A stretch of 64,000 nucleotides of DNA from Aphrophora alni (taxonomy: Eukaryota > Arthropoda > Insecta > Hemiptera > Aphrophoridae), in NCBI GenBank assembly GCA_963513935.1, contig OY740772.1:15222098-15286097 (forward strand). The letters are read 5' to 3'. The stretch's first letter is position 1. Each line of letters opens with the position of its first letter. Shown here in pieces: positions 47,200 through 58,200 of this stretch. A program made the position numbers and the translations under genes. The notes under the pieces are model-generated. The model searched no databases, was not told where the DNA came from, and saw only the letters and a list, made by a program, of their open reading frames with translations.

Positions 47200-47990
47200 T
47201 TTTTAGATGTTTTGTGAAGCTCAGTATTGTTAATTTGTACTAAGAAAGAGTTTTGAAAAATTTCATACCAAGGGTGTTTTTTACCCCTAAAGCATATCTC
47301 TGGATCCAAGAAACCTAGAGCTAGGAATTTTATAACATGGTTTGGGGTAGGTCTGTAGAAGCGTGTTAAGAAAGGGTTTAGAGAATGTTCCACTCTAAGG
47401 GTGTTTTTTAAGCCTAAAGCATATCTCTGGATCCACAAAGCCTAGAGCTATGAATTTTGGACATTGTTTTGGTTAGGTCTGTAGGTGCGTACTAAGAAAA
47501 GGTTTTGAAAATGTTCCACACCAAGGATGTTTTTGCCCCGAAAGCTTATCTCTGGATCCAAGAAGCCTAGAGCTATGAATTTTTTTAACATGGTTTTGGG
47601 TAGGTCTGTAGAAGCGTGCTAAGAAAGGGTTTTGAAAATGTTCCACTCCAAGGGTGTTTTCACCCCTAAAGCATATCTCTGGATCCACAAAGCCTAGAGC
47701 TATGAATTTTGGACATGGTTTTGGTTAAGTCTGTAGGCGCGTACTAAGAAAGAGTTTTGAAAATGTTCCACACCAAGGATGTTTTTGCCTCTAAAGCTTA
47801 TCTATGGATCCAAGAAGCCTAGAGCTATGAATTTTTTAAACATGGTTTTGGTAAGGCCTGTAGACGCGTACTAAGATAGGGTATTGAAAATGTTCCATTC
47901 CAAGGGTCTTTTTTACCTCTTAAAGCATATCGAGCTATGAATTTTTTTAACGTGGTTTGGGGTAGGTTTGTAAAGGGTTGTGCTAAAAAC
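47200..47990. repeat. Satellite-like array of alternating 127- and 125-bp units
   Basis: The landmark TATCTCTGGATCC (or a close variant) recurs at 47295, 47422, 47547, 47674 and 47799, with a deleted sixth unit at about 47938. Spacing alternates 127, 125, 127, 125. Two subtypes alternate: one with CAAGAAGCCTAG and GTAGAAGCGTGCTAAG, the other with CACAAAGCCTAG and GTAGG-GCGTACTAAG. This makes a dimer of about 252 bp. The unit is not a multiple of three, so the minus-strand open frames across it are not repeat proteins. Confidence 0.9.
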
Positions 47991-48249
47991 CTTGAAGCTG
48001 AAATATTCGCGTGCAAAGCCGTTGGTAACAACAAGTTTATATCTAATTTACTAAGTTATAAGTTGAGATTTGAATAAAAAACTGTTTAAAATTCCCTGGA
48101 TTAAACATTTTCAATTAGATTTTTCTGAATTTTTTGACATCGGCTAAGTCCTAACGGGCCTCGAAGCTGTTCATATGTAAAGTAACTCGCTACGCTCGTG
48201 TCGGCGACTCTGCCTTGCCGGATCTCGTAACTTGTGAAGATGACATTTT

Positions 48250-49590
48250 GTGGGAAGGTCAGGATTTGAAACTACATTTTTGACAATAACTTTGCTAATT
48301 TCATCGTAGAGAGTTGGGCTTTGTACAGAATTAAAATTTGCAAATTTTTATCTAATTTAGTATGTTACATAAATTTATAATGTATATAAATGTGTTATAT
48401 AGGTTAAATAACATGCGAGATATGAACGAAAAAAGTTTAAAATTGCAGCCTTTTTAGTAGTTTCAATTACATTTTTATGTTTTTCAGAACACACTATAGC
48501 AAATCTCATCTTTAATTTTGTAGGCGATAACGTGCTTACGTAAGTGTTCGATTTTTTGACGTTATGAAACGTAAGGATCAGTAAAAAAAAACGGAGATCG
48601 AAATTTCTGAGTGTACCCAGACTTCATATATTAAATAAGTAAACAATACACCGAATGTCTCGTTACTTTTAATTTATTTTTGTCCATTATAAAAAGTGAC
48701 AATTTTATCTTGGACAGAAATTTTAAAGTTACCTTCCATGTTGAAAAATGGTGACAATTTAAAAAGTTTGCAATAATAGTTTTAATTGCAAGAAGTTTTC
48801 AGTAGGATCAATGGTTTACGAGATACCAATATAGTCTGTAGGTATTATCCTTCACCCAACTGAACCACGTGCCACCTGGGATAGGTTTATGATAAATAAC
48901 TTGTCGCATTACGTCACCTAATCTAAAATAATTCAATCTCATTATGGCGTTATGTTTAGTGGAAGTCATTATGTTAAGGTTAGGTTTTCATTTGAACTGA
49001 AGCACTTTTGCTCGTATCGTGCATCGTATTTCTTCTAACCAATCCACCTGTATATATTAAATAATTATCGAATTTTCTATATACAGTGTGATTCAAAATT
49101 GGACTGTAATACTTCGGGACGATCCATAGAAAAATCTTCGTGTAAACATATGCCCACAAACGCTTCGCTTTCGAGTTACGGCTGGCGGTAAATATCATCC
49201 TGATTTCTGTTCCAAGAAATGTAGCGGTACGATAATTCACGAGACATAAATTAAGACACAAATTTCGTAGTTTTATATTACTTACCCCCAGTATACGAGT
49301 TTAGTAATCCTCAAATATTTTGAATTCCAATTTTGACTGACCTTCGCGTTACATGGTCTCAGGAAATTGAAAAAGCGACCACAAAGTCTAAAATAGGAAC
49401 ATAAGATTTGGTACGAAAGACTATACTGTTCTAATATAGAACCCTATTGAAATTACGAAAATGAAACTAAAAATATCAAAATGGCGGCCATTTAAAAAAG
49501 TTTTGTTCTTACTACGTGTTAAATAAGTCCCGAGACTGCTTAATCATTACAAAGCTTTGCACATTGTTAATGGACAAACCTATTTCAGTA
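48250..49590. other. No recognised gene; one orphan element end
   Basis: CAGTGTGATTCAAAATTGGAC at 49085 resembles a dispersed element terminus. The 93-codon minus-strand frame 48980-49261 reads through it. AAAATGGCGGCCATTT at 49478 resembles the AAAATGGCGGAAT block of the 10.2-kb foldback element. Confidence 0.35.
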
Positions 49591-49597
49591 CATATTC

Positions 49598-50305
49598 AGT
49601 GGACCGCTACCTTTCCAGGGGGACGGCCCACAAGGAGAAAGTAGGAAATCTTAAATGAGAGCATAGGTCCAGTTGTACATCGAATTAAAACCCTTTTTTG
49701 ATTAGAACAATATTCCGCAAACCCGACCTCAAAAGGTTCACCCTAGCTAAATTAGCGTGGGTTTAAAGTTCATATTACCTATTGTATGAACGTCATAAAA
49801 TTCAACGTCAGGTATGTTAAAAACAGCTTAATAATGTTTACTGGGTTGAGGTTATGAAATGAAAACGTTCCAAATAAATATCTGGCTTTAAAAAAACTGT
49901 TTTTAGACTGCTCGCTGGTTCTTTACCTCCAATGGGGGACGGCCCTCAAGGAGTCAAAAGGAAATCTTAAATGTATGCATAGGTTTATATGTACATCAAA
50001 TTAAAGGTATTTATAAGTGGAGGACAATACTGCAAATAACAACTACCTAAAGCAAGTATGTTTCCTGATTTCGGGAATATCCACTATCAGTCACAAACAA
50101 CTTTATCTTTAAGGTCTATCATGGTAAATCCATTTTCCTTGTTTGATTTAATATGAACTTTAAACCAACGATTATGTGAACCTTTTGAGGTCGGGTTTGT
50201 GGCATAGTGTTCTACCCATAAAGGCCTTTAATTCGATGTACAACTCGACTTATGCTCTCATTTAAGATTTCCTACTTACTCCTTGTAGGCCGTTACCCTG
50301 AGTAG
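49598..50305. repeat. Composite inverted repeat with an additional internal direct copy
   Basis: Left arm 49598-49787 and right arm 50147-50305 are inverted copies (shared AACCCGACCTCAAAAGGTTC, AATTCGATGTACAAC and GAAATCTTAAATGAGAGCAT). A third partial copy in the left orientation, with GGGACGGCCC-CAAGGAG, lies at 49925-50030. The arrangement suggests repeated insertion or template switching of one element. Confidence 0.7.
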
Positions 50306-50454
50306 AGTGTGCTGCACTTGAGATCAAGATTGGAGTGGGGAATAGCCCCCCTCCCCTCCGCTCCTTGCTCTGCTCTTAAAACACGCCCCTTGTCCCTTGC
50401 CCTGCCCTTGCCCCCTTCCCTTGTCCCGCCCCATGCCCCCCTCCCCATACCCGA

Positions 50455-50665
50455 TTGGCAATCCCAAATATCCAAGCTGGATCTACACTCTTTTACATAG
50501 TCTTGGTTTTATATCTCTAGCTTTCATCTTTCCTATTACGGCTATTTTGACCAACTCTTGTTCTTTTCCTACCCTGGCGCTTTTCAATGGCTAGGAGTCT
50601 TTATTATTTTATTTTATTTTTATATATAAGACGATACTGACCAAGGAGTTTTTTCCCCTCTAAAC
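50455..50665. repeat. Family D repeat, upstream of the DUF1091-like gene
   Basis: GGCAATCCCAAATATCCAAGCTGGATCTACAC to GGAGTCTTTATTATTTTATTTTA to ACGATACTGACCAAGGAG. It ends about 240 bp before the start codon, so it could overlap the promoter region. A C-rich island (50340-50450) precedes it. Confidence 0.6.
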
Positions 50666-50841
50666 AACAAGTATACTTTCACATTTCGATAAAAATGTGG
50701 TAAAATTCCAAACAGCTGATTCTGCAATCCTAATCACTACCCATATTAAAGACTATTTAAAAGTTGACGTAATTTTAATCCTGGATCAACAAAACTATAA
50801 ACGACTTCCTTTTCCGTTTTATATAATTAAAAAGAACATAA

Positions 50842-50880
50842 TATATAAAGTAATGAATGACAACAACATACAGATCCAGT
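50842..50880 (+). promoter_or_regulatory. Candidate core promoter (TATA and initiator) of the DUF1091-like gene
   Basis: TATATAAAG at 50842-50850 is followed 30 bp later by CAGA (50871-50874) and by CCAGT (50876-50880), either of which could be the cap site. This would give a 5' UTR of about 30 bases. TA-rich sequence is common here, so the call is moderate. Confidence 0.4.
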
Positions 50881-50905
50881 AGTTGTGAATAGTGATCAAC
50901 TAAAC

Positions 50906-50983
50906 ATGAACAGTCTCTTAATCACATTGGTAATTGTCGCAGTGAGCGGTCATATGGTCCGAGCAATATTAATGTGGCAAAAA
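50906..50983 (+). CDS. Exon 1 of the DUF1091-like gene (signal peptide)
   Basis: This exon has 26 codons starting at ATG 50906, preceded by TAAAC. It encodes the hydrophobic signal peptide and the first mature residues ILMWQK, then meets a GTAAGG donor at 50984. The upstream sequence in frame carries stops, which supports this start. Intron 1 follows (50984-53905). Confidence 0.85.
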
Positions 50984-52164
50984 GTAAGGTTTTTAATAGA
51001 TTAATTTTAATATGAGTTTTGGAAAGTTCTAAATTTTAATTGTAAGAGAGTGTACATTACTTTCTGTTTAAAGTTGTTTGATTTATATTTCTCAATGTAA
51101 AGATTGATTTAAGTTTAATAAATTCATAAAGCAAATTAAGTAATGTGGACTTTTGTGATAGGTCAAAAATAACGAAGTTTTTTTTTTGAAAACTATCAAT
51201 TTTTAAATTCAATAAAATAAATTTGGGAATCATGTCTGAATTATTGATTTTTACCGACATTTTTAATCATAAAACTAATTCACGACGTTTCGGGAGTATG
51301 ATTAAACTCCCGTTTTCAAGTGAAATTTCTTGTATTAGTTTTGATATACACAAATGATGGTAAATGTACGAAATAAGTGTATCAAAAATATGAGCAATCC
51401 ATCTTTATTAAATAACTTTAAATCCAGAATATGTTCTTTGTGGATTCTACGGTTCAAGGGAATGTATCGATTTTGATGAAATGTGGTATTTTTGACCATG
51501 TTTCGAGGAATATTAAAAGTAGTTTATTAAGTCGAAATTTTTATAAAACTGTCAAAAAGCTATATAAAAGTCGATTCGGAATTATAGATTAAAAAATCTT
51601 CCAAGAAGCTTTAATAAAAAGCTCAATTACTCAAAAACGATTCTACAAATTTTGATAGAAATGTGATGACTAATGTTTAAATGAATATACCTAATATACG
51701 CGTAAAAAAACTTAATGTTCAGAAATATTTTTAAAAACGAAATCTTGAACATTTTCATTAAAAATAAACTTTCAATCTAATACCCTTAGGACAAGTTTAT
51801 TAGTCATAAAAACACTAAAATCAACATTTGGTTTCTTGCCTGATTTCAATAATTTCCCCTCTTTATTTTCCGATCGTTATTTATTAAATTTTCCTTCAAA
51901 ATTTAATAAAACGTTTGTTTTTATTGAAAGTTCTAACTATTGAATGTTACCACGGATTTAATTTTATTCCTTCTACCCTTCAATTTGGCAGAGTTCTCTA
52001 TAATGTGCTTGTGTAATCTACCTTATCTGTTACCTTTTCATCAAATTTGTGTGTTGAAAACTGAAAAAGACCACTAAATAGTTAAAAACGTCATCTTGTA
52101 GAAATATATCGGTTCCAAAAATTTGTAAACAAATTTTGCTACAATGTAGACTCTAAACTCAAAA

Positions 52165-52210
<46 letters not shown>

Positions 52211-55200
52211 TCGTAATCTTCAAAAAATGCCTGTTCCGGAATTATCGATAAAAAAACCTAAACAAATTTTTATTGGAAAGCTTAATTTCACAAAATCGCT
52301 TCTATCAATTTTGATCGAAACCTGAAGAATAATGTCCTAAAGCAAATTGCACGTAAAGGAACTTAAGCTTTAGAAATTATTATTAAAAAACGTATTATTG
52401 AACGATGTTATTAAAAATAAACTTTCAATCTAATATGTTTAGGACAAGTTGATTATCAGAAAAACAGTAAGATCAATATTTGTTGTCTTAACAGATTTTA
52501 ATAATTATTCCCTTTCTTTTCGGATCGCTAAATTTTAAGTTTTCCTTCAAAATAAGTAATAAAAATTGTGTTTTTACGCGTTGGCAAATAAAAATTAATT
52601 GAAATTTATAGTAGTTGAATATTACCATGATTTCATTGTATTCTATTTACCCCTTAAATCGGTCCCCTTTTCTACAAGGCTCTTCTTACCTTACATCAAT
52701 TGCTATATTATTTTCTAGTAATTTGTGTCCTGATCACGTCATCTTATACTGGAAATTTGAGTTTTACATTTTCACTCTTTGTCATTCCGAAAAATTTTAT
52801 TCTGTAGTTATTAATTTAAACCAAACAAAAGAAATTCATAAAATCGCGTATCAAAATTGAGACTATCATTCCAGACACAGTGTTTTGATTTTATGAATGT
52901 TAAATATAATTTATTTTTAAAATATGATTTTCGAGAGTAATTTTCAGAAAATAATGAAACTTGACAGATCTGATACAAAATTGAAGTCAAAGATTTATTC
53001 ATTTTTCCAACTAATTGTACAAATAAATACCCTCGCATCTCTAAATAAAGTTGTAAAAGAAGTTGAAATAAATTGAAAAATAGAAGAGACCTGTGTCTAA
53101 CAAATATTTACGAAAGCCAAATATTGGATATTTTCGGAGATTTTGTTCTTTATCAGAAATTTAAATGTTTACACGAAAAAATTAAATCATGCCACATAGC
53201 GTCAATATTAAAAAATAAAATAAAACAACGGGTAAACTATTGAGAATACGGAATGAATTTCGAAGAACAGTGAATACATTAGTTTTTAAATATATATTTA
53301 TGTATGTGTGTATGTTTTTATGCATATATAAAATATCTTGTTTTCCTTTCAAAATCTAAAATATATTCAAGTAAAAATCAATAAGGTAAACCCAAAACAG
53401 CTCGTCTAGATTGTTACCTAATTTTGCAAAAAACATCCACAAGTAATATGATTATTTCCTACATAAATAATGTATGTTATTAATTTTTCCTTGTTGTTGC
53501 AAAGAAAACCTCTTAGTTATCATATCGCCTTATTTATAAAAAAAAGGGAAGAAAATACCATATAGTAGATATTTAGCCCTCGAATACACTAATAGAATAA
53601 GAGTTGGTCAAGAGAGATCCAGCTAGTGTAGATCCAGCTATCGTCCCCCGGGATTGTTAATTTAATGTGTCAGTTGTGTAGCAAGTTGTAGTTTTGTTCA
53701 AATATACAGGCATAAGGATGCAATGTGTATTTATCATGTATATTGAGAAAGAATTGTTTATTATGTTTTTCTGTTTTAAATTTATTATTAGGGATAGGAA
53801 TTATTATTTTTAAGGTTATGTTTAGATCTACGCCACATTTTATTTGTATTCTGTGATACATTTAAAAGTCTCAATAATTCAATTTATTTAAACATATATT
53901 TTCAGATAAATTCAATAAATTTTCAAATGAAAGAAGTTGCTAAATGTGAAGATGACGGATCGAAGGATTTTGATGGAAACTTACGTCTAAACAGAAAGAA
54001 CAGGACTTTGGTGGTTTTGGAAGGCAATGTTACACTTAAGGTCCCGGTGGACGAGTCTATGGAGGTAAGGTTTATCATCTTGCGCCCCCCCCCCCCGTGC
54101 TACCATATCTAAATAATAATAGCAAATGTCCTAACCTAACCTAACTGTATCCAGACGGAAGTGCTTAATCTAGAGATGGAATTCGCTAAGTACTGGGTGT
54201 GGCAAAAAAAAAAAGTAACTGAAAAATAAATGGGTTTATTATTAACACAGCAATATTAAAATAAGCATTAACATTTTGCATTACACAATTATATGTTCAA
54301 CATGTTTTCTTCCATTATTGACAACATATTTCCAGTGATCATGTTGTTACATTAGTCAGGGGTAACATCTCAAAGAACAGATTCTATGTTTTGGCGGAAC
54401 TGTTGCAGGCTTATTGGAACCGGTGTAAAGCACTTTTCTTTTAACGGTCCCCATAGATACGCGTCAAAAAGCGTGAGGTCAGGACTTCGGGATGGATAGG
54501 GAAATTCTGTTCCTCGAGACACAAGCTCTCCGTGAAAAAGTTCCTCCACCAGTTGTTTGTTACCACGGTCCACATGCGCAGTTGCTCCATCTTGCTGAAA
54601 TATCTGTTTTTCACATTCGAGAGAACGTATGTAACAAAACAACAGTAAATCAGCTTAAAAACTATTGTTCATTTGTTTTCTGTACACGCTGCAGTAATTG
54701 TGATTGCCTGCTTATTGCCATCGTCAATAAAGTATGGTCCAATGATAACGTATTTCGAAACTGCGCCCACACTGTCAATTTTACTGAATTTAGTGGTGTT
54801 TGGACACATTCATCTGGTTTTTCCCAAAACAAAAAACGCATATTTTGTTTGTTAACATGACCACTAAATAAAACATGACCACCACCAATTGTCCAAGTAG
54901 TCTGGATTGTCAAACAGATTACCTAACACTCGGCCACAGTAACGTACATGTTGAGGGAAATTATGAGGTTTCATTTCGTAAAGAATCTGTAGGCTATTCG
55001 GTAAGAGCGTACAACAATTTCTTTAATCATGCAGCGCATACTTCTTGAATCAATGAGTAGCTCTTTAGACATGCGCCGAATTCTCTTGTTAGGAGATTGT
55101 AACACTTTATCAAACACTCGATCAACATTTTCATTTGTCCTCGTGCTACGTGGTCTTCCAGAACGTCCTACATTGTGGTTCTAAACATTCTAACCCAACT

Positions 55201-58200
55201 TATGATGGTTTTGTTTGGAGGTCCCTGACTTTGATAATGTGTTAAAAACTTTACCTTTACAATTGCCAAGTATAGGCCACCACTCCGACCTTCACTGTAA
55301 CTACGGAAGTAATATTCCACACAAAAACCACGTTCTTCTTCACTATATTGCAGCATTTTTCTCAGTTTCTTATTTTAATGCGACAACAACGGTTTCAATA
55401 AATTACCAAATGTAAACAAAAATCAGCTGTTTATATAAAAATAAGGAAAACAGCTAATAATACCTCCCCCCCACTCTTTATAATTTCCTAATGTAAGAAA
55501 GTATTTTTCCGAAATTCGGCTAAGGTAAGTGTGTTTACAAATTCCTTAATATCTCTTACATCTAATTAGATATCGACATGTACGGCCTCTGGGACCACGA
55601 CCTATTGAACAACTACGCCTCTTTATTTTAGTTTATTAGATTACTTCCATGCTTCTATATGGCTTGCTATTTCTTCACCTAACCTGCATAGTCTACACAG
55701 TGATTTCCATGATATACTCGTATCCTATGCAAGTACATCCTCAGACCACTGTGTCAAGTAATTCGCCTGAGTTGTCCAAAATACTTTCCCTTTAAGTCCA
55801 CCAGAAGGCATTTCTCTCAAAAGTAATTTACTATGGGACTGTCTCATCTTTACTGGTATTTTATTAGAACCCACCTATTTATAGCTTGTCCTGACCAGAC
55901 AGTCAGGTATCTCTACTGCCGGCTCAGGCACACATTAATCCCTTATACAAATGCCTAAAAAAATAATCCCGAACATTAGCGCTGTTCTGTCTTTCTAGTA
56001 AATATCCTAACTGACTCATCAAGGTCCTGCCCAAACAACTGGACATTGAAAAATGAAATTCATGTGAATTCCAAAACGTATGGCTCACTAAGAAATTTTG
56101 TAGACGTTCTTTTATACCGTCGCGGCTTGGTTTCATCTCTAGAGGTATATTAATTTCCTTAAATTAATAAACCTTATTTCCAAGGTTCTTTATTATTTAT
56201 TGTTCTCAAAATGAATATTTATTTATACATAGTGAACATAACCTCTATCCCTTGTGGGATCCCAGCCTGTATTGTGATATGTTTAGAAGTTGTTTGGTCT
56301 ACATCAACTTACGATCGGACAGGTATAACCAAATGAGGGATTATTCTGTCTGGCAAGTTGTATTGTGAACGAGACCATCATACTACATTCTTTCGAAGGT
56401 CTTTTGTCCAGGAAGACTGAGCCGGTTGAGCGGTTGTTGTTGAAGGCCTCGGTTAGATGTTCAACCACCCTCAGCAGTTGTAGTTATTTTATTTTTGAAG
56501 CCAAATTGATGTTTGGCCTCAGGATGTTGTGTTCATTGATACGCTTAAGCGAAACTATCTCGAAGACTTTGCTCAGTGTTCAACAAACTTATTGGTATCT
56601 ATGATTCTGGCTTGTAGGCTATATGTCCTTCCCCGGCGTGTGGAAAACTATTATCTTATCCTACTTCCAAGCTGGAGGGAAATGTTGTGTGCAGAAAATG
56701 CCGTTGCATATGTTGGTGAGGTATTTGAGCGCCTTTACTGAGTGTTTTTGATTGTTGCATTCTCGATGATGTCCAATACAGGCGCTATCTTGGCCTTTGT
56801 GTGTGAAATCACCCACTGAATTTCTGTGAGAAAAGTTTTGTGTATGGGTTGTTGATGTGAAGAGTGGGCGAACTGGAGTCTGTTTGTCTCCACTGTGTCG
56901 GTGAAATCAGAGTTCGAGGGCTGAGAGTTTGGTTGAAACACAAACTCGAGAATGTCAACAAAGAGATTTGAGATAGTTGTAGGGAAGCTACTGAAACGTC
57001 TTCTAGCAAGCCTAGACTCTCTAGAGCTGTTTAGACGCAAAGTTTTTTATGTAAAGTATAGTTTAATATATATCATTAAATAGTTATATTATATGTTTCA
57101 GACGACAATATTAATACAATATTGGGGCAATGGAGGCTGGAAACTAATTTACACATTTACAAATATAAATATCTGCAGAGACTTGGTGCTGCTACTAGGC
57201 GATGCTTGGACATCAGTGTGGGTACATGCTGGCCTCAGTCAACCTGCGAAATGTCCTATCCCAGAGGTAAGTTATAGACTAGGTGCTTTAAAGAGAGTTC
57301 AATGGACACCACTAAGCAGTGCCTTTTCTGGTGGTTGTATTCGAGTTTCATCAAACATGAGTTATGCTTATAACGAGGTCATGACACGAGCGAAGCAAAC
57401 TTAGCTTTTATTTATATATGTTAATACTTTTATAAAGCATTTAAAAGAAAGTTGACATACTTTTTTACAGGTTCTTCCGTTTTTATGTTATTTTAGTTGT
57501 AAAAGAGTGTACATTACTTTCTGTTTAAAGTAGTTTGGCTTATATTTCTCAGTGTAAAGAATGATTGGAGCAGTCAAAGAGTAAGTTCCATATGTTTGCA
57601 TTGCTCTTTATTAAAGGTACATTTTGATTATAGCTGTTGGTAACACTGTTTAAACTTCTCTAAAATTTCTACAAATCCTCTTGTTGACAAATACGATAAT
57701 CATGTCGCGCCACTTGGAAAATGCATCCAAATTGGAAATCCATGCTGGTACTCGTTTTCCATGGGTTAGAAGGTGTAATCCTATTAAGTGTAATCATCGG
57801 CAGTTAAGTGAAGTTTACTGTGAAAAAGCTTCCCCCCCCAGGCCATTGAAAAATGATGCGAGTTGTTTGAAAATAGCCGAAGTGAAATTGAGGACGAATG
57901 TAGACAAGGAAGGTCATCGTCATCGGTCACAGATGGCAATTTTCAACGTGTTCAACAATTGATTCTGCTAACAGAAGAATTACGGAGGACGAAATCGCAA
58001 CTGAGACGAGTATTTCTTTTGCGAATGTGCACAGTATCATCTCTGAGCATCTGGAGTTTAGAAAAATGTGCGCTCGTTGGGCGCCTCGCTTGCTCAGTGC
58101 AGAACACAAAGAGAGGCGTTTTCAATAGGCTCTGCAGTTCTTGCTTTGCTATGACAGGAAACGCAATGAGTTTTTGGACAGAATTGTGACTGAAGATGTA

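Noticed and set aside
47154..48034. Three consecutive minus-strand open frames with similar peptides (HPW, FLSTHLQ), suggesting a repeat protein
   Set aside because: The DNA unit is 127/125 bp, not a multiple of three, so the frame changes in each unit and the similarity is due to the satellite.
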